From the IMG/VR virus record IMGVR_UViG_3300023082_000009, positions 1-64,000 of that record: a stretch of 64,000 nucleotides of DNA. One strand, written 5' to 3'. A program made the position numbers and the translations under genes. Below the pieces are notes generated by a model. It did no database searches and was not told the origin of the DNA. It worked only from the letters and a program-made list of their open reading frames with translations. How positions within the stretch are numbered: position 1 is the stretch's first letter; each line of letters opens with the position of its first letter. Source of the stretch: a virus. Below are positions 17,211 through 26,970 of the stretch, piece by piece.

Positions 17211-19563
17211 TAAGGCGCAGACACTAGGGTACCGGTACTTCTTCACACTCCAGATGGGGGTGGGTCGAGGCCCGATCAACGAGCTGATCGAGATCCGCGT
17301 GGGTGACAAACTCGCATGGTTCGGCAGCGCTACCTCCAGCGGCAGTATCTACATCGGTGCAGGTAGCCTGTTCGGTGGCGACAAGGGCGAGGGCGGCATC
17401 GAAGGGACCATGGACATCTGCATGGGCGAACCGACCCAGGGCCAGAACAGCATGATGGTCAAGATGCGCGGCGCCCTGCTCTCTGCCTACCGTGGCGTGA
17501 CCACCTTCGTCTATGACGGTCTGGTCTGCTCGATGAACCCGTACCCGAAGCCCTGGCGCTTCCGCGTGCGACGTACCACCGCAGGCTGGGACCGCGCTGG
17601 CGGGTGCTGGTACCCCGAGCGGGCGGACATCTACTACTACGACGACTACACAGCCCTGGAGTCGCCCCAGGTGGCCGTGGGCTACGTCGGCAACCCTGAC
17701 TTCTACACCAAGGAGCAATGGAAGGAGATTTTGAAGTCTCACCAGATCAACATGGCCGAGGAAGTGAACATCCGCCGCCGTACGATCAACGCCATGAACC
17801 CGGCCCACATCCTGGTGGAGATCGCCACCAACCGCGAGTGGGGCCGTGGCATGCCCGATGACCAGATCGACTGGACCTCGTTCAAGCTGGCTGCCGATAC
17901 CCTGTACTGCGAGAAGTTCGGCATCTGCATGCGCTGGAACCGCCAGTCGAGCATCGACGAGGTGGTGGGCGAGATCATCAATACCATCGGCGCGTTCCAG
18001 TACGTTTCCCGCAGCACCGGCAAGCTGACCATCCGCATGGTGCGCAGCGACTACGACGTGGACGCCCTGCCAGTCTTCACCCGGACCTCCGGCATCCTGA
18101 GCATCGAGTCGAACGAGTCCTCCGGCTCCGACGCTGGCTTCAACGAAGTCGTGGTCAAGTGGAAGTCCCCGCTCAACGGCAAGATGGCTTCCGTGCGCTA
18201 CCAGAACCTGGGCAGTGCGATGTCCGACGGCGGTATCAACTCCGAGACCACCGAGTACCTGACCGTGCCCGACCGCAACCTCGCCCTGCGTCTCGCAGCC
18301 CGCGATGTGAAGTCCAGCACCGGGGACATCAGCCGCTTGAAGATCACCTTCGACCGTCGCGGCTGGCCGCTGGAGCCAGGGGTGGTCTTCGTCCTGTCCG
18401 ACCCAGACTCCGGCATCGGCCAAATGGTGATGCGTGTTGTCACCGTAGAGAACGAAGACTACGTGAAGGGCACGATCACCGTGTCTTGCCTGACGGACAT
18501 CTTTGGGCTGCCTGAAACCACGTATGTCGGTGGCCTGCCTCCGGTAGACGGCGGGGACGACACGCCCGAGCCAACCCTGGACGACCAGATGATCGAGATC
18601 CCGTATCGCTCGATCTACCAGAACCTGGACCGTGCCAACTTCGAGATCCTCGACCCAGCCACCGTGGTGATCGGCGGCGTAGCTGCGCGGCCCAACCTTT
18701 TCCACAAAGCGTTCGAGCTGCGGACCCGCGCCGAAGGTGAGCCTGAGTGGGGCGAGGATGCCGAGGGTACCTGGACCGACTGGGCCACCCTGCGTCTGCC
18801 ACTGCGCCCACTCGACACCATCGCCTACCTGAACCCAACCGCTGACTGGGACGATGCCAAGAACGGCGATGTGGCCATGATCGGCAAGGAGCAGGTCAAG
18901 GTGGTCACTATCGACCGCGTGAACATGACCCTGCTGCTGGAGCGCGGCTGCCTGGACACCGTGCCCGACCGCCACAACATCGGCGACCGCTTCTGGTTCT
19001 ACGACACCGGGTCTGCCGTGGTTGAGCGTGAGTTCGTCGCGGGCGAGACCGTCCTCGGCAAGTTCCTGCCCTACACCTCGTCGAACCAGTTGCTTGAGTC
19101 TTACGCGACGATGGAGACGGTGAAAACCGTGGGCCGGTTTGGCTCTCCGTACGTGCCCGGCCTGTTGAAGCTGAACGGCGTGAGCGTGTACGAGACCTAC
19201 GAGCTGACCACCGACACCGAGGTCACCTGGGCGCGCCGTAACCGTGTCACCCAGATGGATACCGTGGTCGACCACACCCAGCCGGACATCCTCCCAGAGG
19301 TCGGCCAGACCGTGAGCATCAAGCTCTTCCGGGCGGACACTGACGCTGTGCTGGCGACCTGGGATACACTGGCCGACACCAGCGCCACCATCAACACAAC
19401 TTACGGCGGCGAAGTGCGCATGGAGGTCTTCTCCGTACGAGACACCTTCGAGAGCTACGACCGCTATAACACCACCTTTGGGTACGACGGCATCCACCTC
19501 GTAATGGTCGACGGCTCGCTGATGCTTACCCAAGAAAACGATTTGATCATTACTCAGGAGTGA
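17197..19563 (+). CDS. Tail tip attachment / central hub protein (J-like)
   Basis: 788 residues. The N-terminal MGGGSKAQTLGYRY start and the ELIEIRVGDK region, followed by conserved WNR and RREW-like blocks, match host-specificity/tip proteins of the lambda J and gene-transfer-agent hub type. The central part is a beta-rich fold with alternating Arg/Tyr segments; from about residue 450 repeated fibronectin-like domains are likely. Start ATG 17197 lies inside the previous gene. It probably forms the central tail fibre base that contacts the host envelope. Confidence 0.75.
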   Translation: MGGGSKAQTLGYRYFFTLQMGVGRGPINELIEIRVGDKLAWFGSATSSGSIYIGAGSLFGGDKGEGGIEGTMDICMGEPTQGQNSMMVKMRGALLSAYRGVTTFVYDGLVCSMNPYPKPWRFRVRRTTAGWDRAGGCWYPERADIYYYDDYTALESPQVAVGYVGNPDFYTKEQWKEILKSHQINMAEEVNIRRRTINAMNPAHILVEIATNREWGRGMPDDQIDWTSFKLAADTLYCEKFGICMRWNRQSSIDEVVGEIINTIGAFQYVSRSTGKLTIRMVRSDYDVDALPVFTRTSGILSIESNESSGSDAGFNEVVVKWKSPLNGKMASVRYQNLGSAMSDGGINSETTEYLTVPDRNLALRLAARDVKSSTGDISRLKITFDRRGWPLEPGVVFVLSDPDSGIGQMVMRVVTVENEDYVKGTITVSCLTDIFGLPETTYVGGLPPVDGGDDTPEPTLDDQMIEIPYRSIYQNLDRANFEILDPATVVIGGVAARPNLFHKAFELRTRAEGEPEWGEDAEGTWTDWATLRLPLRPLDTIAYLNPTADWDDAKNGDVAMIGKEQVKVVTIDRVNMTLLLERGCLDTVPDRHNIGDRFWFYDTGSAVVEREFVAGETVLGKFLPYTSSNQLLESYATMETVKTVGRFGSPYVPGLLKLNGVSVYETYELTTDTEVTWARRNRVTQMDTVVDHTQPDILPEVGQTVSIKLFRADTDAVLATWDTLADTSATINTTYGGEVRMEVFSVRDTFESYDRYNTTFGYDGIHLVMVDGSLMLTQENDLIITQE

Positions 19564-19568
19564 CACCC

Positions 19569-20507
19569 ATGGCTGGCAAGCGCATTAACGATCCGTCCCT
19601 TCCACGGGCCACGCAGATCAAAGACGACGACGTGTTCTACCTGATCCAGGACGGCCAGGACTTCGCGATCACAGGTGAGGTGCTGCGAGCTACCCTGGCG
19701 GTGCTCACCAACCCGATGACCACCAAGGGCGACTTGATCGCCGGGGGCGTAGACGGTGTGCCAGCCCGCTTCGCCATTGGCGCCACCGGCAAGTTCCTGA
19801 GCGTGGACGTGGACGGCAATCTGTCCTGGGTGGATCGCCCTGGCAGCAGCTCCGGCACCGGCCTCATCAACCCCATGACTGCGCAGAACGACTTGATCGT
19901 GGGCGGCACTGACGGTGAGGCGATTCGCCTGGAGGCGGGAGCTGCTGGCCAGTACCTCACCATCGACGGCGGCGTTCTGGTCTGGAAGGATCTGCCCGCT
20001 CACGAGGGCGAGCTGTCGAACCCCATGACCGAGATCGCTGACCTGATCGTCGGCGGCGCTGCGGGCGCCCCTACTCGCCTGGAGAAGGGTAACGACGGCG
20101 ACACCTTGAAGATGGTGGGCGGGGTCATCCAATGGGTGACCGTGGGCAGTGCCCGTGCCGTGGTCCGAAGCGTCACTCAGGCGGGCGGCACCTCGGACGG
20201 TACCCTGAACATCACCAAGCTGGACGATGGCAAGTACCTGCGTATCCAGACCCACTTCGTCGGCGCAGACGTATGGAACTTCGACCTCACCGTACAGAGC
20301 CAAGCGAACACCGAGTGGCTGGCAGATGCCGAAGTCACCATCGAGCAGGCGGGCGACAGTATCATCACCATCGTGGGTGCGCCCGGCGTAACGATCAACA
20401 AGATGGTCTCGTTCTCGAACCGTACCCGAGGCAAGTATGCGGTTATCACCTTGAAGCGGGTTGACCAAAACGTCTGGACTCTGTTCGGCCAGCTGGAGAC
20501 GCCATAA
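19569..20507 (+). CDS. Tail fibre protein with three internal repeats
   Basis: 312 residues. The region about 45-190 has three copies of a roughly 45-residue unit built on NPMT-x3-DLI-x-GG, then Arg-Leu/Phe, Gly-x2-Gly and a final Trp, the kind of short beta repeat found in phage fibre shafts. The last 110 residues are beta-rich and may trimerise. ATG 19569 has CAGGAG 8 bases upstream and lies 6 bases after the J-like gene, so it is probably a side or central fibre attached to the tip. Confidence 0.7.
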   Translation: MAGKRINDPSLPRATQIKDDDVFYLIQDGQDFAITGEVLRATLAVLTNPMTTKGDLIAGGVDGVPARFAIGATGKFLSVDVDGNLSWVDRPGSSSGTGLINPMTAQNDLIVGGTDGEAIRLEAGAAGQYLTIDGGVLVWKDLPAHEGELSNPMTEIADLIVGGAAGAPTRLEKGNDGDTLKMVGGVIQWVTVGSARAVVRSVTQAGGTSDGTLNITKLDDGKYLRIQTHFVGADVWNFDLTVQSQANTEWLADAEVTIEQAGDSIITIVGAPGVTINKMVSFSNRTRGKYAVITLKRVDQNVWTLFGQLETP

Positions 20508-21775
20508 TGATCATCGGAGTTAGTGCCGCCCAGGGCGGTGGCTTCAAGCGCGCCCAGTTCAAACAGATCTCCGCAGCAGCGAGCCCTTCGTTCAACACCA
20601 AGAAGCTGGGCGTGCGCTTCGGCGCCAAGGGTGAGGAGGCGGGAGACTTGGCCGTGATCGCCGTCACCCACCGGAGCAACCTTACTCCGCCAGACGGCCT
20701 GACCTTGTTGAGCCACCAGCGCATCACCGACGCCACCGGCATCGTGCAGAGCTTGAGCCTGTTCTACATCAAGCTGGCTACCGGTGACCTCGGGCGGCCC
20801 CTGGACTTCACCCAGGTGCTGGAGAAGCGGATGTCCCTGGCCTACACGGTTCAACGCCCTGGGAATATCACGTCTGCGCTCACCGTGGTGGCGTTTGCCG
20901 AGCAAGCCGAGACCGACACACCCGCACCATGGTCTGCGGCGCCTGTGACCGGCACGCACTACGGACAATTGGTAGTCCAGGCCCAGGCTCGCGTTGCTGC
21001 CACCGACACCGACATGTACTTGGTCCCGAACTACATGGTCCAGGCAGGCGACCCCAAGGGTTCGCGGCTGACCCTGGGCTCCAGGACTATCAACGACAAC
21101 CTGACCCAGGCGGGCGAGTTCACCCTGGATAACCCAGGCTACGACGTGACCAGTACCCTGTCCGCTAGCGTCATCTTCTCGGTGCAGGTATACGGCCCTC
21201 CGCAGAACATCACACTTTCCAGCGCAGGCAACGGCAGCACCAGCGACTTGACCCAGGCCAACCGCTTCTGGCGGGTACGCCCCGACGCAGGAGCTACGTT
21301 GTGGCACAAGGTGAAAGGCTCACCTACCAAGATCCCTAAAGCCGGTCTGTTCTTCGAGATGAAGATCGAGGAAGGCCCAGCGGCGGGCGGCCCTCGCGTG
21401 TGGGGCTTCGGGTTCTGCCGGGACCGCATGCCGTCTACCTCCGTCACCGACGGGCCAGATAACGTCGACTGCTTCATGTGGATGAACGACGGCACCGTGG
21501 TTGACAAGGCTGGGGCCTTCCCTTGGCCGTATGTACCCAAGACCGTGCCGTGGGGCGTAGGCGACACGGTGGGCATGATGCTAGGGGAGTGGAGCTACGG
21601 CGAGAACCCCCTGACCCGCCTGTACATCAACGGTGAGTTCGCGGGCGAGTTCAGGACAAGCGGCTTCACCTCCGAACAGCATCAACCTATCGTCATGAAG
21701 CTGGGGCCGGACGGAGCGATCCGTAGCCCTGACCGTGTGATCCGACTCCCTGATGGCTGTACCGTCTGGAACTGA
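20507..21775 (+). CDS. Putative tail fibre or receptor-binding protein
   Basis: 422 residues, starting on the last base of the previous fibre gene. N-terminal half: beta strands with Ser/Thr/Ala, like a baseplate or fibre attachment domain. C-terminal half (about 250-415): a Trp-rich all-beta domain with FFEMKI and WGFGFCRD segments and a late LYINGEFAG strand, resembling a SPRY/concanavalin-type sandwich. That fold match is inference. Adsorption role follows from its position among fibre genes. Confidence 0.55.
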   Translation: MIIGVSAAQGGGFKRAQFKQISAAASPSFNTKKLGVRFGAKGEEAGDLAVIAVTHRSNLTPPDGLTLLSHQRITDATGIVQSLSLFYIKLATGDLGRPLDFTQVLEKRMSLAYTVQRPGNITSALTVVAFAEQAETDTPAPWSAAPVTGTHYGQLVVQAQARVAATDTDMYLVPNYMVQAGDPKGSRLTLGSRTINDNLTQAGEFTLDNPGYDVTSTLSASVIFSVQVYGPPQNITLSSAGNGSTSDLTQANRFWRVRPDAGATLWHKVKGSPTKIPKAGLFFEMKIEEGPAAGGPRVWGFGFCRDRMPSTSVTDGPDNVDCFMWMNDGTVVDKAGAFPWPYVPKTVPWGVGDTVGMMLGEWSYGENPLTRLYINGEFAGEFRTSGFTSEQHQPIVMKLGPDGAIRSPDRVIRLPDGCTVWN

Positions 21776-21791
21776 ATAGTGATAACCTTCG

Positions 21792-21805
21792 TGCAATCAA
21801 TTGCA
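21792..21805 (+). repeat. Dispersed dyad, perfect copy 5 (CA centre)
   Basis: TGCAATCAATTGCA. In the gap 16 bases after the 20507 gene and 25 bases before ATG 21831. Confidence 0.92.
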
Positions 21806-21830
21806 CCGGCCCAGTTTTAAGGAGAACGAC

Positions 21831-22559
21831 ATGCCCGACGAAAAAGCGCGGCTGATCAACAGCGGACTGAGGTTCGGCTGGATCGACAACGAAGACGACT
21901 GGAACCACACGGGCGTCGACCTGAACTGGCAGTGGATTGACGCGCTGATGGCCCGCACTGTGCTGGACATCCGCGCCTTGCCCATCTCCGGCCTCACCCC
22001 TGGCATGCTGTACATCGAAGGCCAGATCGAGAGCACCACCAACATCAAGCTGGCACTGCGGGTGGTCGACCTGAGCGAGACGGGCGTAGCTACCGAACGC
22101 TGGGACTACCTCACCCCGGTGGCGGGTATGGAGTTCCATTGCTTGGCCAAGAACACCAAGCTGCGCTTCGACGGCAGCAAGTGGGTCACAGCTCAGCCGA
22201 TCTCGATCTCGTTCTTTGCGGGCGGTCTCCTGGAAGCCGAGCAGGTCATCGCGAAGTGGTTTGCGCCGGTACCCTTCGACTTCACCGTCAAGACAGTGGG
22301 CGGCGTAACCTCCCTGCCCAACTGCTACGCCAGCTGCCAGACCGAGACCACCGGAGCGGTGACCATCTCGATCCGACGCAATAACCTGAGCATCGGCAAC
22401 ATCAAGTTCGTGGCCGGTAGCACCGCAGGCACCTTCGAGTTTCTCGCCAACGCGGCCTTCGCGCCGGGCGACGATCTGTCCTTCATTGCACCGGCAGAGG
22501 CAGACGAAACCATGTCCGGCCTTTCCGTCACCATGCTGGGTAACAGGAGAACAGTATGA
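21831..22559 (+). CDS. Fibre-associated structural protein, DUF2793-like N-terminus
   Basis: 242 residues. The N-terminal about 80 residues contain a FGWIDNEDDW...LNWQWIDALM pattern that resembles DUF2793-type phage tail proteins (weak, by eye). The rest is Ser/Thr/Gly-rich beta. AAGGAG precedes ATG 21831, and a perfect dyad (21792-21805) lies 25 bases upstream in the gap. The final four bases overlap the spike gene. Probably an adaptor between tip and spike. Confidence 0.55.
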   Translation: MPDEKARLINSGLRFGWIDNEDDWNHTGVDLNWQWIDALMARTVLDIRALPISGLTPGMLYIEGQIESTTNIKLALRVVDLSETGVATERWDYLTPVAGMEFHCLAKNTKLRFDGSKWVTAQPISISFFAGGLLEAEQVIAKWFAPVPFDFTVKTVGGVTSLPNCYASCQTETTGAVTISIRRNNLSIGNIKFVAGSTAGTFEFLANAAFAPGDDLSFIAPAEADETMSGLSVTMLGNRRTV

Positions 22560-25192
22560 CCATTTACTACGTGGACCCAGAGAGCGGCAACGACGCTAAC
22601 GACGGCCTGTCCTTCGCCACCCGCTGGAAGACCCTCAAGGGGCTGCGCCTCACCACTTATGCTGCGGGCGATGAGATCCGCTTCAAGGCCAGCAAGCCCT
22701 CCTACTCGCTGGGCGGCGCGCAGTGGGTGGACAATCAGGCTTACTTCACCCTCGACGACCCGAGCGGGTTTGTCATGGTGGACAACTGCGAAAGCGGGTG
22801 GTCGGTAGTCTCCCCGAACCTGCTGGACTACCTGAACCCAGCCACCGGCAAGGACAGCTTCATGGATGCAGGTGTCATGTTGCGGATCGTGCCCGCGAAC
22901 TTCACCGGCAAGCTGGCGTACAAGACCCTGCCCGCCCCTCTGGACCTGTCGGGCTTCACCCACATCTCCATGCTGATGAACAACGGACAGAACTGGCCTT
23001 TCGGGATGGCCCTGACGCTGTGCTCCGACACCGTGGGCAACGTTCCTATCGTGACCCTCGCCATCGAGCAGTTCCGCAGCTACAAGTTCCCTGCCTTGCT
23101 CACCAACGGCGGCGCTGCCCTGCCCTCGGGCGTGCAGTCGATTGCGTTGCATGTTACAGAGGCCCGGCCCGACACGTTCAACATCGTGATCCTGGACAAC
23201 ATCATTGCCTGCAAGGCTCCTACTGATCCTAAGCACGTCTCGCACAGCATCCTCGTGTCGCGGATGACCGAGACTGAGCCTGAGTGGATGCCGGTGCGTG
23301 GCTTCAAGGCCCCTGGTCGGGTGTATATCGGTGGCTGCCGTGGCGCTGATGACCCTATCGCGTGGCCGAACTGGCGTGGCCCTGCGGGCTCCTCGGAAGC
23401 CTTCGCAATGCAGCCCACCAAGCTGCGCTTCTGGCGCCGATACGAGAACGACGTGGCCCCTGGCAGCAACGAGTACGACTTCACGGGCGGCTGGAGCCGT
23501 ACCGACATGAGCGTGCAGGACGGAGTGACTTGGCTTCATGGCGAGCACTCGCGCATGCTCAACGGCGGGCAAGGTTCGGCCAACCCGGATCTGCCTTCTG
23601 CGGCGGATCGCCAGCAGCAGATCTTCAACCCAGTCAACGACGTGGGCAACGTGTACGTCTGGAAGCGCTGGACGTTCAAGAACTTCGGGCTGGCGGAGTT
23701 CTACAACTCCCCGTTCAACTACGAGTCCCAGTACTTCCTGAGCCAGGACATCCAGCTCGAAGGCATGGCCGGGGTGCGGCGCGGGTTCGGACCTCACGGA
23801 CCCTACTCGCACTTCGACCTGGGCAACGTGGCGTTCTGCACTAGTGGCCCCTTCTACGAATTCCAGGTGCCGACCCAACCACTCGCCCCCACCATCCTTG
23901 CAGGCATCCAGCACTTCGGCCCGAGCGAGTACGTGGCCAACCGAGTGGTAGGTAGCGACAGGGTTTGGCTGCCTCCGCAGGGCTTCGGGGTGGAGAACGT
24001 CTACGCCGTGAAAGAGATCCAGAACTGCAACTACGGCCTGGACACCACCACGCAGTCGGCGTACCGCGAGTTCGGCTACGGTAAGATCTCCGGCACGTCT
24101 TTCCGGTGGTGCCAGTACGGCGACGTTATCGCCTCCACCAACGTGCACATGGAAAACTGCAAGTTCCTGGACTCGGACACCGGCCTGCCGACCCGTAACC
24201 CCTTCATCGCTTGGGGCTACCGCCGACTCGCCCAGGTCCGTCTCGATAGCGTCAACGGCAAGTCCTGGGACACCCGCACCTACGTACAGGGCGGGCAGAG
24301 CGCCCGCGTCATGGAAGGGCAGGGACGAGCGCCCAACAAACGAGCCCTCGTACTGGAGCCTGCCATCGAGCAGAACGTCGGCACACGGTTGCAGCCTTTC
24401 ATGCGCGAACGCATCGCCTTGGTAGTGGCAAGAGCCGGAGTTCCCACCGTCGTAAGCGCCTACCTCAAGCAGGCAGCGTCCATCGAAGGGGCGCCGTTTA
24501 TCCTGCCGCAGTTCGTGCGCATCGCAACCGTGGCCGGTCTGGTCAAAGGGGTGGGCCGCCACATGGCCACGGGCATCCAGCGCAAGAACGTATGGGGCCG
24601 GGTGGTCCTGGAGTTCACCGCCGAGGAGGACGCCCTGGTACCGATCTACCTGGAGACCGACACGTACACCGCGTGGGGCACCGAGTGTGGCCTGGACGAC
24701 AGTGGGCTGCCTCCTGATCCGTACTTCCCTAAGCCACCACCAGTGAAGACCGACTCGTTCACCTTCGTAGCGTTCTACGAGAACATCATGGGCGTCCTGG
24801 ACTCTTACGAGGCAGGTACCCAGGAAGCAGAAGACGCCATGGCCGCAGGCATCGGCGTACCGTTCCCTGGGATGACCGATGGCACGATCCTGGACATGTC
24901 GTTGGGTAACATCATCGGGGTGGCGCTGATCCCGCAGGAGGGTACGGTGCAGGCTTACGGGGTCTTCAAGCCCGGCTACCAGAACGACGGTGGGTTCCAG
25001 AACTGCTACATCGTCCTCAAGAACGGGGCGGGCGACATCATCGCGCAGCCTGAGCCTAACTTCGCCAACGTAACCGCCATCCCGTCGATGCCCGGCTACG
25101 CCTACTTTGCATTCCTGGGCGGCGTGTCCTCGGAGCCTCTGGCTGCGGGCAACACCTACACCCTGGAAGTCTGGAGAGGAGAGCCTGACTAA
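22556..25192 (+). CDS. Tail spike or large tail fibre protein
   Basis: 878 residues. It begins with YYVDPESGNDANDG, the 'YVdp-G-DdndG' start common in right-handed beta-helix pectate-lyase-like spikes, and the body is Asn/Gly/Trp-rich with repeated short strands. No catalytic motif is recognised, so binding rather than polysaccharide cleavage cannot be excluded. Placement at the 3' end of the tail genes, before a terminator, is typical of the receptor-binding spike. Starts with an ATGA overlap. Confidence 0.65.
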   Translation: MTIYYVDPESGNDANDGLSFATRWKTLKGLRLTTYAAGDEIRFKASKPSYSLGGAQWVDNQAYFTLDDPSGFVMVDNCESGWSVVSPNLLDYLNPATGKDSFMDAGVMLRIVPANFTGKLAYKTLPAPLDLSGFTHISMLMNNGQNWPFGMALTLCSDTVGNVPIVTLAIEQFRSYKFPALLTNGGAALPSGVQSIALHVTEARPDTFNIVILDNIIACKAPTDPKHVSHSILVSRMTETEPEWMPVRGFKAPGRVYIGGCRGADDPIAWPNWRGPAGSSEAFAMQPTKLRFWRRYENDVAPGSNEYDFTGGWSRTDMSVQDGVTWLHGEHSRMLNGGQGSANPDLPSAADRQQQIFNPVNDVGNVYVWKRWTFKNFGLAEFYNSPFNYESQYFLSQDIQLEGMAGVRRGFGPHGPYSHFDLGNVAFCTSGPFYEFQVPTQPLAPTILAGIQHFGPSEYVANRVVGSDRVWLPPQGFGVENVYAVKEIQNCNYGLDTTTQSAYREFGYGKISGTSFRWCQYGDVIASTNVHMENCKFLDSDTGLPTRNPFIAWGYRRLAQVRLDSVNGKSWDTRTYVQGGQSARVMEGQGRAPNKRALVLEPAIEQNVGTRLQPFMRERIALVVARAGVPTVVSAYLKQAASIEGAPFILPQFVRIATVAGLVKGVGRHMATGIQRKNVWGRVVLEFTAEEDALVPIYLETDTYTAWGTECGLDDSGLPPDPYFPKPPPVKTDSFTFVAFYENIMGVLDSYEAGTQEAEDAMAAGIGVPFPGMTDGTILDMSLGNIIGVALIPQEGTVQAYGVFKPGYQNDGGFQNCYIVLKNGAGDIIAQPEPNFANVTAIPSMPGYAYFAFLGGVSSEPLAAGNTYTLEVWRGEPD

Positions 25193-25416
25193 TGGCTAAG
25201 GACAAGTTGGACGACGCGGACTACGCGAACATGCGCAACATGGAGTTCAGCCAGGACGGCTCCACGTACGCGCCCCACGCCTTGGACGGGATCGACGACC
25301 CGCACACGGACTTCGGCCTGAGAGGCAAATCTGTCTCGATCTACCAGCCGCCAGGGGGCGGTCCTGGCCCCGGAGGAAGCGGTACCGGAACCGTAATCTT
25401 CACAGTGATCTACTAG
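25192..25416 (+). CDS. Small Gly/Pro-rich terminal tail protein
   Basis: 74 residues, start codon overlaps the spike stop by one base. The N-terminal half is acidic; the C-terminal half has a PPGGGPGPGGSGTG linker and ends VIFTVIY, a hydrophobic tip often seen on fibre accessory or chaperone-like proteins. Last gene before the terminator that ends the tail module. Function unknown. Confidence 0.55.
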   Translation: MAKDKLDDADYANMRNMEFSQDGSTYAPHALDGIDDPHTDFGLRGKSVSIYQPPGGGPGPGGSGTGTVIFTVIY

Positions 25417-25435
25417 CCCGCGAAAGCGGGCTTTT
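25416..25435 (+). terminator. Rho-independent terminator at end of tail module
   Basis: Six-pair stem GCCCGC/GCGGGC with GAAA loop (25416-25431) then TTTT. It begins inside the stop codon of the 25192 gene. The 105 bases to the next gene hold no ORF of note but include a dyad at 25508-25521. Confidence 0.9.
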
Positions 25436-25507
25436 CATTGGCCCTCGCCGGGTTTGTGTTGCCCACGCTTTACAGCGCTGCTAATCTGCCATCACTGCGA
25501 ACACCGA

Positions 25508-25521
25508 TGCAATTGATTGCA
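25508..25521 (+). repeat. Dispersed dyad, perfect copy 6 (TG centre)
   Basis: TGCAATTGATTGCA. In the gap, 20 bases before ATG 25542. Confidence 0.92.
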
Positions 25522-25541
25522 CTGACAAAGGAGTTGCCGTC

Positions 25542-26144
25542 ATGAAATACAAACGCTGGGCAGCCTGGGCATTGGTCCTCGCTTTTCTGAACCTGGGGGT
25601 GCTGGCCTGCATCTACAGTTTCACCTCCATCGGGGAGGACCGCGCATCCGCTCAGAAGATCGGGCGCCTGATCTCGACCTACGCTGAACCAGAGGCCAAT
25701 CCCGTTTTCCTGGTACGCGCCGAGGACCGTTGCAGGTTCTACAGCGAGGCCTATTGCGCATCGGCTCGGGCGCAGCGACGTGGCATCACCCCCGGCCTGT
25801 ACACGAACCCCATCAAGCTCGACGTGAGCCCAGAGTCCGCCCTCTTCTACACCGCTTATGTGGATGCCCGAGCCCGCCTCATCCGCGCCACGGCTTCCTA
25901 CGTTGTCTTCCTCGACACCAAGCCCGCCAACCCTGAATACCTCAAGCAGTCGATCTCCTTTGAAGAGGAGTCCGGCGTGCTGGTCGGCACCATCGTTTCC
26001 AATCTGTACGCCCTCCAAGAAGAAGCACTACGTGACACAGATCACAGGAGCAACTGGGCGTATGTGGTAGGGTTTCTTGCCAACTTGCTTGTATTGATCT
26101 TTGTGGCCTATGCCACCAGGAGACACGCACCAAAGGGGAGTTAA
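25542..26144 (+). CDS. Membrane protein with N- and C-terminal TM segments
   Basis: 200 residues. A hydrophobic segment lies at about 8-28 and another at about 172-190; the loop between them (about 145 residues) would be periplasmic if the N-terminus is inside. It sits as first gene of the lysis region, four bases before a holin-like gene, so an anti-holin or a host-envelope role is possible. AAGGAG precedes ATG 25542; a perfect dyad ends 20 bases upstream. No family recognised. Confidence 0.65.
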   Translation: MKYKRWAAWALVLAFLNLGVLACIYSFTSIGEDRASAQKIGRLISTYAEPEANPVFLVRAEDRCRFYSEAYCASARAQRRGITPGLYTNPIKLDVSPESALFYTAYVDARARLIRATASYVVFLDTKPANPEYLKQSISFEEESGVLVGTIVSNLYALQEEALRDTDHRSNWAYVVGFLANLLVLIFVAYATRRHAPKGS

Positions 26145-26148
26145 GGCT

Positions 26149-26487
26149 ATGACCGCAGCAACGGATGTACTGAGCCTTCCCCTTTCGACGTACGCCTGGA
26201 TCATTGGCATTGCGATCATGGGCGGGCTCGTCGGATACATGAACAAAACGAGTGATTACACGGTCAAGGATATTGTGAAGTCGACACTCACCAGCGCCTT
26301 GACCGGCTTCTTAGCATTCTGCGCCTGCTTTGAAGGTGGATTGTCCATGGGATGGACGTTGTTTGCAGTCGGCGTAGCGGGCCTCATGGGCAAACGTGCC
26401 TGGGAGGATATGGAGAACATCCTGAGAATCCGTGCCGGGCTTCCGCCAGCGGCGCCACAACCCAAAGATCCAAGTGAGGCAGAATGA
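26149..26487 (+). CDS. Holin-like small membrane protein
   Basis: 112 residues. Three hydrophobic stretches: about 12-29 (TYAWIIGIAIMGGLVGY), 42-60 and 68-84, then a charged C-terminus with Pro/Ala. This layout and size match LydA-type phage holins that open the inner membrane for the endolysin. ATG 26149 has GGGGAG 8 bases upstream. The endolysin and spanins lie just downstream, which supports the call. Holin activity is inference. Confidence 0.7.
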   Translation: MTAATDVLSLPLSTYAWIIGIAIMGGLVGYMNKTSDYTVKDIVKSTLTSALTGFLAFCACFEGGLSMGWTLFAVGVAGLMGKRAWEDMENILRIRAGLPPAAPQPKDPSEAE

Positions 26488-26966
26488 TGAACAGGGTCAA
26501 GAGATACGCAAACAGCGCGTGGAGTGCGACCTGCATGGCCACCTTCTTCGGACTACTTGCCGCGACGGTCTACTGGGCTGTCCTTCAACGTCCGCCACTC
26601 ACCTACAACACCGAGGGCCTCCTCACCACCTACCATGTAACCCGTGGTTCTACGGCTTACCTGGAGAACCCGTTGTACCCTCCTGACACATCCTTGAAGG
26701 TCACGATTAATCCAAGGATCACGGGGCACGACGAGGTGGGAGGCACGTACCGTCTGGGTTCGGTGGACACGAGCGACGGGTTCCGCCCAAGCGTCACCGA
26801 GGCCCGTCTTTCGTACGTTCGCCCAGGCTACCCAGTCTACGGGCTGTTCATCCCCTCCTATGTGAAGCCGGGGGTGTACACGTACCGGGCAACCGCCACC
26901 TACAGACTCAACCTCTTCCGCACTGCCAAGCTGGACATGCCGGAGTTCACGGTAGTAGTGGAGTAA
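26484..26966 (+). CDS. Single-TM protein of lysis region
   Basis: 160 residues, start overlapping the holin stop (ATGA). One N-terminal TM (about 15-34) then a beta-rich domain with Tyr/Pro/Thr, probably exported. It lies between holin and endolysin and is followed by a terminator. Could be an antiholin, pinholin regulator or superinfection factor; I recognise no family. Confidence 0.6.
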   Translation: MMNRVKRYANSAWSATCMATFFGLLAATVYWAVLQRPPLTYNTEGLLTTYHVTRGSTAYLENPLYPPDTSLKVTINPRITGHDEVGGTYRLGSVDTSDGFRPSVTEARLSYVRPGYPVYGLFIPSYVKPGVYTYRATATYRLNLFRTAKLDMPEFTVVVE

Positions 26967-26970
26967 CACG

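Noticed and set aside
23133-23146. Possible dyad TGCAGTCGATTGCG
   Set aside because: Three mismatches including arm positions, inside the spike gene; not counted as a copy.
25458-25486. Possible promoter TTGCCC with 17-base spacer and TAATCT
   Set aside because: Only three of six positions match in each box; no extended -10; too weak to list.
26721-26966. Rz-like role for the 26484 gene
   Set aside because: Single TM but no coiled coil or lipobox, and a clear spanin pair follows downstream.
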